In this document: positions 11,038 to 22,162 of the stretch, one piece after another | Position numbering within the stretch: the stretch's first letter is position 1 | How the letters are laid out: the number at the start of each line of letters is the position of its first letter | Assembly: GCA_963565915.1 (NCBI GenBank) | Contig: OY751491.1 | Location: 3,472,001-3,536,000, forward strand | Direction of reading: 5' to 3' | Source of the DNA: Entoloma clypeatum | Taxonomy: Eukaryota; Basidiomycota; Agaricomycetes; Agaricales; Entolomataceae | DNA length: 64,000 nt | The notes under the pieces: model-generated | Databases searched by the model: none | Told to the model about the DNA's origin: nothing | What the model saw: the letters and a program-made list of their open reading frames with translations, nothing else | Position numbers and translations under genes: made by a program

Positions 11038-11513
11038 GCCAGTGACTGGCTACAGCCAGGCAAAGCTTCAACATGTTGTAGCCTCCGAAATGGCTGCAGC
11101 CACACTCAGGGATTTGTAAGCCACACTCATGAATTTGTAGACAATAATAATATATGATAATATTCAATTACTATGCTAAAATACAATTAGTAAATATGGC
11201 GGGTGGCCGGCGGCATCCTCCCACCCCACCTCGCAACCCTCCTGTCGCCGTGCGTCTCCCATCTTCCAGTGTGCCTCCCACCTTTCCCGCACATTCTATG
11301 CCGTTCCTCGCGCGTCTCCCACCATTCCTGTCGCCGCGCGTCTCCTTCGGCGTCGCCTCCTCAGGCCTCGGGCCTTTCCTGCGTGTCGTGTACCCTTTGT
11401 TGTGTGTCTCTGTTGTTCTCACGTCCCTCTAGCGGGCCGTCATCGCGTGCCCGCCCGTTGAGCATCCCTGTTGCACACCCTTGGTTGTAGAATAAAGCCT
11501 ATTGTCCTGGTAC
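11038..11513. repeat. Dispersed non-coding repeat R1, copy 1
   Basis: No gene. It opens with a CAGTGACTGGCTACAGCCAG segment and an AT-rich stretch, then a GC-rich block of C- and T-rich pseudo-repeats (about 11200-11450). The same order (TGGCTACAGCC motif, AT-rich stretch ending ATTCAATTACTATGCTAA, GC-rich block) recurs at about 37110-37600, so this is a repeat family. Short ORFs in the GC-rich block look like low-complexity artefacts. Confidence 0.6.
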
Positions 11514-12069
11514 TAGCCACTAGAATTGAAGGCTTCCACCATGGAATTAGCCAGTGCTAGCTACAGCCAGAAGTTTTCACTATTGCAGTCTGGAGCTAGC
11601 CAGGGGTGGCTACAGCCCGAAGTTGTCCTCAATGGCACATGTGTGCTAATCATGTGATCAAGTCATGTGATTATCTATTGTTTTTGAACGACATTTTTTT
11701 CCCACACTCACATCACCTCTCAGAAATGTGGCTTTTATGCCTTTGAAAAGATCATGTGACCATGGGAAAGTTTCAGTTAGGGTTGGTTAGGGTTCAGTTA
11801 GAGTCTAGTTAGAGTTAGGGTTTGAAACGGGTGTGTGACAAGGGTGTGTGACAGTCATGGAGCCTAATTCTACATGATTACATCATTTGAGGCAAGAAAA
11901 TCATGTTTTTAGAAGCCTAAGGACAGGGGCAAGGCTTTTGATGGTGTTTATTGACATTTGGCTCTCATTTGTTTGATTGCCTAGCTTGTATGAGATATAA
12001 GTGTCCAGGCTATGGCTGTAGCCAGTCACTGGCTAGCTCCACGGTGGAAGCCTTCAATTCCACTGGCTA
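11514..12069. mobile_element. MITE-like element with ~55-bp terminal inverted repeats
   Basis: The left end (11514-11568) and the reverse complement of the right end (12014-12069) align over about 55 bp with few mismatches: both contain TAGCCA, GAATTGAAGGCTTCCACC and GCTACAGCC. The 445-bp interior has no ORF, is AT-rich, and includes a few TTAGGG-like words near 11776-11825. This fits a non-autonomous DNA transposon; no clear target duplication is visible. The terminal sequence recurs at 37015-37070. Confidence 0.75.
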
Positions 12070-12171
12070 CAGCCATGTATTTTAGGCTATATCTTACAGC
12101 TAAGGCTCTGTCGCACACGTCTCCTTTGGCGTTGTCTCCAGCGCACTTCCCGCTGTTCTGGGGTCTTCCAT

Positions 12172-12771
12172 GCTGTTTCTCGCATGCCTGCCTGCCGTTC
12201 TTGTGTCCTACCCGCTGTTCTCGTGTTTGCGGCCATTCCCTGGTTCTCGCGTGGCCTGTGCTGTTGCCTGCGTGGTTCGTTAGTGGTCTGATGTGTGGGA
12301 AGAGCGGGGTGCTTACCTATAGCCGGGCTGCGTGGCCCTTGTGTGAACGGAGGGAGGAGGGAGAGGATGGCGGAGGAGGAAGGGAGTGGAGGTGAGGGAG
12401 GTGATGGGGGGGAAGCAAGCAGACGTGAGGCACTTGGGAGATTCTTCGACTTTCGGCTGTTGCCGAGGTTGGCAAGTTCCAGTGTTTCATCAACATCAGC
12501 CTGGGCCCGGAACCTGCTGAATATATCAATAGCGAGTGCTCGCCATGTCTTCTTGCCTCCTCCCTCACCTCCACTCCCTCCCTCCCTCCCCCTTGTTCGC
12601 ACAAGGGCCACACAGCCCGGCTATAGGTAAGCACCCTGCTCTTCCCACATGTCAGACCACTAACGAACCATGCAGGCAACAGCACAGGCCACGCGAGAAC
12701 CAGGGAATGGCCGCAAACGCGAGAACAGCGGGTAGGACACAAGAACGGCAGGCAGGCATGCGAGAAACAGC
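12172..12771. repeat. Long inverted repeat
   Basis: Arms at about 12172-12400 and 12556-12771 are reverse complements over most of their length, for example TATAGCCGGGCTG against CAGCCCGGCTATA, with a spacer of about 155 bp. A transcript would fold into a hairpin of roughly 200 bp. One arm sequence recurs at about 37540-37660, fused to the 5' edge of Copia H. ORFs seen across the arms are mirror images of each other and are not credible genes. Confidence 0.75.
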
Positions 12772-13498
12772 ACAGGAGACACAGGCCATGCGAGAACAGT
12801 GGGAGACCTGAGGAGTGGTACATGACAGGTGGGAACGGGGGGAGGCGGGAACAGGGGGCGCATTGGACACAGGGGCGCGGAAAGAATGGCGCCAACACAC
12901 GGGAAAGACAGGACTGCGACGTGTCGGAAAGCGGCCCCCACGATAAGCCCAACTCACCACATCCACCCCCCAATGACTGACCACCCCCGATGTTCACACT
13001 GGGGCCCACCATGCCATGCCTGGGTGCCACGTCACGACCCGCCTTGCCACCACCATGGCCATCGCTGAACATGAAAGGGCCCAAGGCCCTGCCTCTTGCC
13101 CCTGCTGTACATGAAGGCTCCCGACCGCGCTAGAAATGGGTACCCCAGGTGCACACCCACCTCCTCTGCCCTCCCCTCAACCTGGGTGACAACAGTGTCG
13201 CTGCCATCACCATTGGCCACCAATAGCCAACAAATTGGCAAGAGCACTGAGCTCTCGTCCAACATGACGCAACAAGCGGAAAGGGAAGCCCCCTGGTAAG
13301 CCCAACTCACTGCAGCCACCCCCCTTGACTGACCACCCCCCATATCCACTCCTGGGGCCCATGACGCCAGCACCTGCATGCCACGTCACCACCTACTAAC
13401 CCACCTCCATACCCTGGAATGGCAGCGCGCCGCCCCTTGCTGCCATGTCATCATGACATGCCCCACCTCCTTGTGTCCGCCTCATCTTTCCCCTGTGG
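12772..13498. repeat. GC-rich repetitive spacer with a ~100-bp duplication
   Basis: No gene is supported. A segment at about 12945-13035 (TAAGCCCAACTCAC..., then CTGACCACCCCC and GGGGCCCA) is repeated imperfectly at about 13290-13390. The region is C-rich and ends at the left LTR boundary of Gypsy E. Confidence 0.5.
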
Positions 13499-13830
13499 TG
13501 TTATGCTTTTTCACCCTTTTCCTATGCACCTTCACATGACCCTTCGACCCTCGATCCCCATTAAACCCCATTTCACTTAACTCCGACGACCCTGGGACAC
13601 GTGTCCCCTCTAACAGTGCTGTGACTCACAATGACTCGGACTATTCCCCTTTTAGATACATTTTCACTTGTTATCTCTGACTCACGGTCTTGAGGCCTTA
13701 TCTCTAACTCCTATGCCACAGCCCCCTTGAAACATCTATCTAACCAATGGCCTATTTAGCTTCTGCGCAGCATCTACTTATTTATAGCCATTGGATACTG
13801 TATATAAGACCTGTAACCTTAGAGTAGAGG

Positions 13831-14119
13831 TGTTGAGGCGACGCTAAGTCAAACGACGTCGCGAGCCCAAACTTAGGAACGAAGTGGAAAGATAGTAAGA
13901 GAACTGTATTGCCAAGAGACCCAGCGGGGATCTCAAGAGAACAAGCTATCGAATACAAGTGAAAGTACTCTACTTATATATGTAAATTCCATGAGGCTAC
14001 GTTGTGGCAGCGTCATGCTGCGCGATAATGATAAGATGTCCTCATGTACGATATGATGTAGATAAGATAAGATCGAGATAAGATAAGATAAAGTGAAAAG
14101 TGAAAATACGATCATAACA
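13831..14119 (-). repeat. 3' LTR of Gypsy D
   Basis: 289 bp, identical to 19735-20023 except for four transitions. It contains a GATAAGATAAGATC-type run near 14055-14090. The pol stop lies immediately beyond its inner edge. Confidence 0.95.
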
Positions 14120-14130
14120 TTACCCCCTTT

Positions 14131-15708
14131 CTAGATCTCGACTTCCAGGCGAGATATGATGTCATCCGGGGTGTCCGTGAAATTCTCATATGGTTTAAAT
14201 TCCAATCCTTCAAAGATGTTTGCGCGTAAGCGCCGGGGTGCATTCGGGTTTAATTTAAAGAAGTCCTCCACCGCTTCCTTGGCATGTTCTAGGTGATCCT
14301 CGGGTTCCCACGTGTTGTGGTCCTGAGTCAGACCCTCCCATTGCACTAAATATTCCAGCTTTCCTCTCTTCAACCTTGAGTCAATAACTTTCGCGACATC
14401 GTACTCCTCTTCGCCATTGATAACTATCGGGTTTGGTGCCTGCACCCTTTGTGATATAAATAGTGGTTCCTTAAATAATCGGACTCGTGATACATTGATG
14501 ACCGGGTGGATTTTCCAAGTTTTCGGTAATTTAAGTTCTACAGCGTGTGACGAAATGATTTTGGTTATGGTATAGGGTCCAATCCATCGTTCGGCAAGTT
14601 TCTTTAAGGGTCGGTTCAACTTCAGGTCTTTAGTCGATAACCAAACTTTGTTGCCAACTTTGTAAACTGGTGCATCACCCCGTTTCAGGTTCGCATACCA
14701 TTCCATCTCTTCTCGTGCTTTTACTAGCGCCGCTTCCGCCTCCTCATGAATCTTCTTCATTCGCTCTGCGAATTCTTTTGCCGGTTCTGACTTTTCTGCC
14801 CTCCGAGGTTCTACGCCCATCCTAGGGTTAAACCCATAATTTACATAGAACGGCGAAAACTGAGTTGCCGTGTGAATTTTATTATTATAGGCGAACTCCG
14901 CGGTTGCCATCCATTCGGGCCAATCTGTTTGTCGATGGGAAATAAATGATCTTAGATATTGTTCCAACTCCTGGTTGATGTGTTCCGTCTGTCCGTCTGT
15001 TTGCGGATGATACGCCGTTGATAATTTAGTTGTGATCCCCAATATTTTATTTAGTTCCTTCATAAATATTGCCGCAAATTGTGGTCCTCGGTCTGACGTT
15101 AATGATTCTGGCAGTCCATGAAGTTTCCAGACTTCGTCCCGATATAGTTTAGCTAATCCTTCTGCTGAGACTTCATCGCGTGTTTTGATAAAGTGTGATT
15201 GCTTTGTTGATCTGCAAGCCACGACTAATACTGCGTTGTACCCCTGAGCTTCTGGGAGTCCTACAATAAAATCTGCTGTAACATGTTTCCATGGTCCTGC
15301 ATGTTCCGTGTTTGCTTTTAATTTACCGGCTAGCGGTTGAGGCACGTTTTTTGATCGTTGACATCTGTCGCAGCCCTCGACGTATGCTTTGACCATGTTT
15401 GTAATACTAGGCCACCAATAATTATGTGTAACCAATTCCAGGGTCTTCCACTGCCCTGGGTGTCCTGCAACTGGGTTGTCGTGGTGTAATTTAATTATTT
15501 CCTCCCTGAGTTCCTGACTTTTCGGAACATAAACCTTTCCTCTATGTAACCAGAGTCCCTGCTCTTCATGCCATTCATCTGCGCGCAATGTTTTGGTATT
15601 TGTTTTCTTTAACTCTTCCACTGCTTTCAACACTTGTTCGTCAAACTCCTTGGCATCCCTGATGCGTTTTAATAGTTTACTTTCTTCTCCATCAATAAGT
15701 ATGTGACC
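14131..15708 (-). pseudogene. Gypsy D integrase and chromodomain
   Basis: Integrase part of pol, in one open frame of 500 codons (15633 to 14131) with further coding text up to the TGA at about 15709. It shows the HHCC zinc domain (HHDNPVAGHPG...CDRCQRSK), the catalytic core with ADFIVGLP, SDRGPQF and a DDE-type Glu in the TDGQTEHINQELE region, the GPYTITK domain, and a chromodomain (YDVAKVIDSRLKRGKLEYLV, QWEG, NTWEPEDHL). Chromodomains direct such elements to heterochromatin in fungi. Integrase itself has no stop; it is separated from RNase H by one TGA. Confidence 0.88.
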
Positions 15709-16326
15709 TCAATCCATTGCTCGCAAGTGGAAGTATTCCGGTTTTAATAATGTTACGTCTTCGTTGTCATTTTCCACCCCCTTTCTATGATCGACCCTTC
15801 TCGAAAGAGCATCCGCCTTTCCCATTGAGGTGCCAGCTTTGTGTATTAATTTAAAGTTGAAGCGTGTTAGATACAACGCCCAGCGTGCTTGTCTGCGATT
15901 AAGCTTTCGTCCCTGCATGAAGTACTCGAGGTTTTTATGATCGGTCCAGATCTCGACCTCATGTTTGGCTCCTTCAAGGTGGTGTCTCCATGCTTCCAGC
16001 GCTCGAATTATGCCCAGCATTTCTTTATCGTGTACGTCGTAATTTCGTTCTACGTCATTCAATCCTTTCGATAGAAAGGCACATGGCCTCCATTTCTCAT
16101 CCTCGCATTCCATAGATAGAATTGCTCCTGTAGCAAAGTCCGATGCATCTGATTCTACTCTCAACTTCCGATCTGGATCGGGAGATACTAATATAGGTGC
16201 TTCCATAAATAATTTCTTTAGCATATCGAACGCTTCCTCCTGTTCCTCTTTCCAATTCCAGATTGTTTCTTTTCTTGTTAATTTATGTAATGGCCCTGCC
16301 ACTTTAGAGAAGTCTTTGACAAATCT
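15709..16326 (-). pseudogene. Gypsy D RT end and RNase H
   Basis: In frame with the protease-RT part but cut off from it by the TGA at 16327-16329. RNase H motifs: RVESDASDFATGAILS, KEMLGIIRALEAWRH, WTDHKNLEYF and RRQARWALYLTRF. The preceding break sits in NFY*RFV, where Gypsy elements read NFYRRF, so the TGA replaces a former CGA arginine. Confidence 0.88.
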
Positions 16327-18052
16327 TCAATAGAAATTGGCCAATCCTAGAAACGACTGGACTTCTTTGACTTTCGTTGGTTTCGGCCATTGTTTGATGG
16401 CGTCTACTTTTGAAGGATCCATTCGAATTCCGTCTTTCCCAATAATTAACCCTAAGAACTCTATTTCGTCTCTGTCAAAGAAACATTTTCCCGGTTTTAA
16501 GAATAAGTTGTTTTCCCGTAATCTTTTTAGAATTTCCTCCACAATTTCACTGTGTCCTTTTCCTCCTTCAGTTGCTACCAGTATATCATCGATATAGATA
16601 ACTACGTCTCCTTGATCAATCAAGTCTCTAAATATGTCGTTCATCATAGTTTGAAACGTGCTTGGGGAATTATTTAATCCGAAGAACATAACTGTTGGTT
16701 CGAAGGCTCCATCTGGGGTTGTAAATGCCGCTTTCCACTCGTCTCCTTCTTTGATGCGTACATTGTTATACCCCCATCTGAGGTCCATTTTGGTAAACCT
16801 TTTCTTTCCCTTTAATTTATCGATCAATTCCGGAATCAACGGGAGTGGATAATTATTGCGAACGGTCCAGCTGTTAATGTGTCGGTAATCCTGTACCATT
16901 CGTTTCTTTCCATCTTTTTTGGGTATAAAGAATACTGGCGAAGTTTGTGGTGACTTGGTAGGTCGAATATATCCTTTGCGTAATTGATCGTTTACAAATT
17001 CGGATACTTCTTTCCTTTCATCCGGTGACAGGGGATAGACTTTGGCCTTTTTTGGTACGAAATCCGGTTTTAAGTCTATAGCGTGGTCCCATGGTTTCCT
17101 GACTGGTAATCTCTCCGATGCTTTCTTTTCAAAGACTGATAGATATTTGTGATATTTCCGGGGGACAACCTGTTCTGCTGGTACTTCATCTGAGGGTTCT
17201 CCCTTAGCTGCCCTGAGCATGTGGATTACTTCCTCCTCCATTTCTTCCTTATTTCCTTCTACTACTTCTTCCATTCTTCCACCCCATCTGGTTCTTGCAG
17301 TTTTATTTAAATAACGTGTTCGACGCATGCCACATTCTTCTGGACATCTTGATAGTTTAATTTCCGCTTTTTCCCAATCGATTTCTGGATTATGGCGTTT
17401 CAGCCAGGTATGTCCAACAATAATTTTAGCTTTCCCTAGGTTGCATGCTTCAAACACGGCTATTTCCACATGTCCTTTATACCGCATAGCCATAACTGCT
17501 TCATGCGTGATCGAACCTCCTTGGTTAAGCGTGCCATCAACGTTGTAGACCCGAATGGGGAAAGGTAGTTCTCTTAATTTAATGTTGTTCCTTTTGGCGA
17601 AGTCCAGATCTATGAACATCCCTGTCGCCCCTGAGTCTAATAATGCTTCAACATCAAATGTGCGTTTGTCCTGCAACGTTTCCAGCGTGATTTTCATCAT
17701 AAGCTCCTTTTCCAAAGAAGCGGATCGAATAAAAGATGGTTCCCCCATAGAGTCCGTTTGCCTAGTTAAATTATCTGATTCTTTGCAACAGGGAATTAAG
17801 CATTCATCCATAGGGGACAAACCAAGCCTCGTTGCCGAGGGCTCCCCAATGATATAGTTTACAAGCGTATCTAAGTCCGATTCATCTGTGCTATTTTTTT
17901 GGGTTTTTACCTTTTTGGGTTTGTCCAATAGTATTTTATTGTATGTAACTGCTGCGTCCGTAAGCTTTTGAAACCAAGAATTTACAGTGTCTTTATGTAT
18001 GTAAGAGTCTATAGGCAATTGTTCATATCGATTTGTCAGAGCCAGCGGGGGA
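16327..18052 (-). pseudogene. Gypsy D protease and reverse transcriptase
   Basis: Starts in a frame overlapping the gag end and runs open to the TGA at 16327. Retropepsin motif LLDSGATGMFIDLDFAKRN near 17575-17630; RT motifs VFFIPKKDGKKRMVQDYR, NSWTVRNNYPLPLI, KMDLRWGYNNVRI, FGLNNSPSTFQ and the catalytic YIDDILV (about 16575-16595). There is no convincing ATG; expression by frameshift from gag is likely. Confidence 0.88.
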
Positions 18053-18053
18053 A

Positions 18054-19162
18054 TTACTGGTTGACGTTTACAAAATCCTGCTGCGCTGCAGCCTGTCCGT
18101 TGTTCTGAGCCGGTTGGCCCTGCTGTCCATTATTAGCTTGGCGCGCTTGACGCCTTGCGTTGATCTGTCTCAAAATTTCCTCCTCCTCATGTTCGTCGAT
18201 CTGTTCGATCATTGCCGCTTGTACCCTTCGCTGGGGCCGTCTGCAGTCTCGGGCAAAATGCCCCTGTCCACCGCAGTTGTAACAATTCCCAGGAGCGCGT
18301 CTCTGGTTCCTATCGATGTCCATTGCATTTGGATCCCGTCGTGTTTGCTGCTGTTGTTGTTGTTGACCGTTTTGTTGTTGAGGACGGTACCCCCCGTTCT
18401 GTTGTTGCCCAAAGGGCCTCTGTTGTTGCTGCTGCTGTTGTCCATATGCGGGCCGATTGCCCCATGTGTTACGTTGTTGTCCAAAGTTATTGCCAGTCCT
18501 CATGCCTGGTCTTGCTGCGAAAGTCTCTTCCGCTCTGCCGATTGCCAAAATTTCTTCACAGGTGCCCTGCACCGTGGACTTTCTCCTCCCTTGCTGGAAG
18601 AGTTGTTGCATGATAGATTCCTTGGCGTTCCTTTCCAAAAGGGTTACACCGTGCCTTTCCTCGATCTTGCCCTTGATCACCAGGGTCCCGAATTGCGTAA
18701 TCCAATCATTGGTCTTCATTGAACCTTGCTTAAAGCTCTCGATTTTGGATCGGGCCCATTCGATCTCAGTGGTGGGACGAAACCTCGTTGTGATTTCGCC
18801 AACTAGCTCTCGGTACGTTGGCCAGTCTTCTGATTCCATACATTGGTTCAAACGGGTTTCCCCGTAGACTCCTGCCGTGGGTCCGTCCAAACGCGACCAC
18901 ACTGCAATGCACACTTCTTCTTCTCCATTGAATAGCTCTCGGTTGACCCTGAGCCATGCAAGCATCTTAGTCCACCATACTGTGAACGTTGCTTTGGATC
19001 CATTGTATTTGCCGGGATCTGCGGCGACTTCTAATTTCCTTCCGCAGTTGTTATTTTGTGGGGGGGGGGTGATTGAACAGCGGTAATGGAGGTAAGGGTG
19101 ATGGTGCGTGGTGTTGTTCAAACTCTTCGTCGAATTGGGCATTGGTGCCTTCGGCCATGATG
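18054..19162 (-). pseudogene. Gypsy D gag
   Basis: Capsid and nucleocapsid protein. The likely start is the MAEGTNAQFDEEFEQ text near 19160; it shifts frame at a run of nine C (minus strand) at 19063-19071 and then continues as a 362-codon frame. It contains the retrotransposon gag domain (FTVWWTKMLAWLRVNRELF..., EIEWARSKIESFKQ...), long Gln-rich tracts, a DPNAMDIDR segment and one CCHC knuckle, CYNCGGQGHFARDC. A one-base slip in the C-run is the only visible defect and could also be an assembly error. Confidence 0.82.
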
Positions 19163-19734
19163 GTGTGATGAGGGGGAGTGGTTGTTTTTTGAACAGTAGT
19201 ACCTTGCGTCGGGCGCGCGACCCTGTTCTAATGCTTAGGCGAGAAAAAATCTAAAAGAAAAAACCCAAAGAGCGATCTGTTTACCCAGGTAGCCGATTTA
19301 CCCGAGCAAAGGAAGATCCAGGAAAGATGAAGTCCACTCGGTCAGATCCCCTACGCGCGCTGGACTGGTCGATATCCTGAAATGAGGTCGGGGGTTGGAA
19401 CACCTTTTGCGATCTAGACGTGTACGGTCTGCTCTCTCCAACCGTCACACGCGCCAGCAGCTTTCCCGAAGGTTAGTTGCGTTGGCCTTTGGTCACCTCA
19501 ACACGGGATGGGCTCAACATTTCCCTATGTGTCTCAAACGGCAACGCTAGATATGGTGGGTGCACCAAGCGTTTCTCTTCTTATCCCTGAAGTCCGGGAG
19601 ATCCCCCTTAACGCTAGGGTCCGCGTGTAATAACGAAGTGCGACTTTTAACGCAAAAGTGCGAAACGGCGGGGATAGTGATGATGGAGTGGGAAGTGTGT
19701 GTTTGGGCGGGCGAGTAGAAAGAGCTTGTTCTTC
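19163..19734 (-). other. Gypsy D 5' leader
   Basis: Untranslated region between the 5' LTR and gag. No ORF of interest and no recognisable tRNA primer-binding site adjacent to the LTR (the first bases after the LTR, GAAGAACAAGCTC, do not match a tRNA 3' end that I know). Confidence 0.6.
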
Positions 19735-20023
19735 TGTTGAGGCGACGCTAAGTCAAACGACGTCGCGAGCCCAAACTTAGGAACGAAGTGGAAAGATGGT
19801 AAGAGAACTGTATTGCCAAGAGACCCAGCGGGGATCTCAAGAGAACAAGCTATCGAATACAAGTGAAAGTACTCTACTTATATATGTAAATTCCATGAGG
19901 CTGCGTTGTGACAGCGTCATGCTGCGTGATAATGATAAGATGTCCTCATGTACGATATGATGTAGATAAGATAAGATCGAGATAAGATAAGATAAAGTGA
20001 AAAGTGAAAATACGATCATAACA
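19735..20023 (-). repeat. 5' LTR of Gypsy D
   Basis: 289-bp partner of 13831-14119, followed by the AGAGG target duplication (20024-20028) and the resumed LTR of Gypsy E. Confidence 0.95.
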
Positions 20024-20252
20024 AGAGGTCCTTAGCTTGACCTAGGCAAACAACGCTTACTTGTCTACCACTTTGAACGCTCTCCAACTAAGTGCCTTGC
20101 GAGGACTTAGCTCTGCTAGACCTGAACCGAGTTGTCCTTCTGAGGAACTTGCTGATTGACCAAGTCGACCTACTGAGGGACTTGTTGTGGAACCAGTTCG
20201 AACCCACGAGATCCGATCCTTGGACTTGTTGTTGTAGGCTATCGCCGTAACA

Positions 20253-20546
20253 AAAGGTCAAGCTGATCAACATCGTCAACCCACCGCGGTTTTAGACACA
20301 AAGATTCCTCCCCGATGATCCACCTTTGGAGTCCCGTCCGACTCAGAAGATGAACAGGAGTTCGTTGACGCACCCATCACACAACAACCACCACCTACAC
20401 CGTACAGAAGAATAACCTCTTCTTTCATACCACCGAACCCCGCATCACCCTCATACCTCTCTCCGAAATGAAACCTACCACCGCCAGCTGTTGCTGCTGC
20501 TGCACCCAGACCGACCCCAGACACCCCAAAGACAACACTTGTAGAA
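20253..20546 (+). other. Gypsy E leader
   Basis: Short leader between the 5' LTR and gag. The first bases (AAAGGTCAAGCTGATCAAC) show no obvious tRNA 3'-end complement. It includes a CTGCTGCTGC microrepeat near 20490. Confidence 0.55.
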
Positions 20547-21449
20547 ATGACTTCTCAAGTAAAGACCCCAGAGAAAGAAATTAAGATCAGCCCGCCGGCG
20601 ATCTTCAATGGAGACAGAAGGAAACTGTCTGAATTTTTGTTTGACGCAAACTTGTACCTGGAAATGAACGACGACATCTATAACTCTGACAAGAAGAAAA
20701 TCCTCTTCACTGTTTCTTACATGAAAGGAGGAACCGCCGGACCTTGGAAAGAGTCCTGGCATAGAGACATCAGCACCACCAGAATATCCATGTACCCAAA
20801 ATACGCGGAATTCATTGAGAAACTGAGGAAATCATTTTCCCCAGCCGACAAAGAAGGAGACGCGTTGACTATGATGAAAACGCAAAGAATGGAAGGCATG
20901 ACTGCCGACGAATATGTTGAAAAGTTCAAGTTGTGGGCTGCAGAGAGTCTGATCAAAGACGATCGATCTCTCAGGGACTACTTCATGGAGGCGTTGCCAC
21001 ACGCGCTCCGAGACAAGATCTTGGGCCTTGATAAGGTCCCAGGAACAATGGAAGAATGGTACACCACGGCGTCCAGACTGGACAACCAGTGGAGAAGGGC
21101 CAAGGCAGTGGCTCAAAGACTCAGACCCAATGGGGGAAAGAAAAAATTCAAGGTTAATTATAACCCTGCACCCCAAAACGCGCACTTCGCCCCAGACCCG
21201 AATGCCATGGATATTGACCGGCTGACTGCCGAAGAAAGAGACAACCACTTCAGGAAAGGGTTGTGCTTCGTCTGCCATCAGGCAGGACATTGTGCTGATG
21301 CACACAAAGGAGGAAAGACCCCGGCTGCAAACAATACGTTCAAGAAAGCATCCGACGCATATGCCCATATCCGAGGCATTTTTAAAGACTTACCAAATGA
21401 AGAACAAGACGCCTTGATCTCCGAGATGGAGAAACAGGGTTTTCAATAA
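20547..21449 (+). CDS. Gypsy E gag
   Basis: Intact 300-codon frame beginning MTSQVKTPEKEIK. Capsid region with PPAIFNGDRRKLSEFLFDA, YMKGGTAGPWKESW and the MTADEYVEKFKLWA helices, then DPNAMDIDRL and a knuckle CFVCHQAGHCADAH, in which the last zinc ligand is His instead of Cys. Protein-coding continues 14 bp later in a different frame with the protease. Forms the virus-like particle of the element. Confidence 0.85.
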   Translation: MTSQVKTPEKEIKISPPAIFNGDRRKLSEFLFDANLYLEMNDDIYNSDKKKILFTVSYMKGGTAGPWKESWHRDISTTRISMYPKYAEFIEKLRKSFSPADKEGDALTMMKTQRMEGMTADEYVEKFKLWAAESLIKDDRSLRDYFMEALPHALRDKILGLDKVPGTMEEWYTTASRLDNQWRRAKAVAQRLRPNGGKKKFKVNYNPAPQNAHFAPDPNAMDIDRLTAEERDNHFRKGLCFVCHQAGHCADAHKGGKTPAANNTFKKASDAYAHIRGIFKDLPNEEQDALISEMEKQGFQ

Positions 21450-21463
21450 AGCGGCCTGTACCG

Positions 21464-22162
21464 ATGTCAGCCCCCGCTCAGTTTTCAATCTCCTTATCCC
21501 CTGTAATTGTAGCCGACATAAATGAGAAATCTTTTTCGATCCCCATTTCAATGTCAGGAGGAGGAGAAAGCATCGATGAAAGACTAAAGACAAACGCCCT
21601 GATAGACTCAGGAGCAGGAGGAACCTTCTTGGATCAGAAGTTCGCCACAGCAAACCGGATGGAGCTTATTCTGTTATTGAAGCCCATTCGTGTGTTCAAT
21701 GTGGATGGAACCAGGAACAAAGAAGGAACGATCACCCATTGTACATGGAAGAAGATCTGGATCAATAACAAAGAACTCGATGTCAGATTCTTGGTAACTG
21801 GACTTGGAAAGGAAACCGCCATCTTGGGGTTGCCCTGGTTAAAGCAATACAACCCAAAGATTGATTGGGAGAAAGGAACCTTGGATATTGAAACTATCAG
21901 GTTCAAAAAGACCCTGGCAGGGGTCATGAGGAAGAAATTTGATGAGCTCTTGGCATCAAAAGACAAGAAACCCATTGCAATCACAGCATGGATGAAAGAA
22001 GAACCTAAACAAAAGATCTTCGCAACGATAGAAGAAATTGATGATGAAGAGACCCTTAAACCGGAAAAAGAGGCTCTACCGGCAAATGGACCTATCTTGA
22101 AAAAGATAGATGAAGAATCAGACGATGACCTAGACCTATTCAGGACATATGTCACTCCTTGA
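21464..22162 (+). pseudogene. Gypsy E protease
   Basis: Retropepsin with ALIDSGAGGTFLDQKFA (about 21595-21645) and the family's LPWLKQYNPKIDWEKG segment. The linker to RT is shortened: the text jumps from LDLFRTYV straight to [13 protein letters not shown] in another frame, so the usual stretch before the RT fingers is missing and the frame changes at about 22150. Confidence 0.8.

Larger units (their letters stand above)
13831..20023 (-). mobile_element. Ty3/Gypsy element D with chromodomain, nested in E
   Basis: 6193-bp minus-strand Gypsy with two 289-bp LTRs (13831-14119 and 19735-20023), starting TGTTGAGGCGACG and ending ATCATAACA, flanked by AGAGG on both sides. The LTRs differ at four sites, all transitions. 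It has gag and pol and no accessory ORF: pol stops 11 bp before the 3' LTR. Two TGA codons in pol and one slip in a C-run in gag inactivate an otherwise complete element. Confidence 0.95.
13499..20252 (+). repeat. 5' LTR of Gypsy E, split by Gypsy D
   Basis: LTR sequence is present at 13499-13830 and resumes at 20029-20252; the two parts join to 556 bp, equal to the 3' LTR at 31630-32185. The 5-bp AGAGG duplication (13826-13830 and 20024-20028) marks the D insertion. A TATA-like TGTATATAAGACC lies at about 13799. It starts TGTTATGC where the 3' LTR has TGTTACAC. Confidence 0.93.

Noticed and set aside
11776..11830. Interstitial telomere repeat (TTAGGG words)
   Set aside because: Only a few irregular TTAGGG-like words inside the MITE-like element; no array. 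Its presence in the same window as an EST1-like gene is most likely chance.
12317..13084. 255-codon frame and other long frames around 12000-13000
   Set aside because: They run through the arms of the long inverted repeat and GC-rich repeats, occur as mirror pairs on both strands, and are low in complexity.
20832..21368. 178-codon minus-strand frame
   Set aside because: Shadow of the intact gag of Gypsy E.
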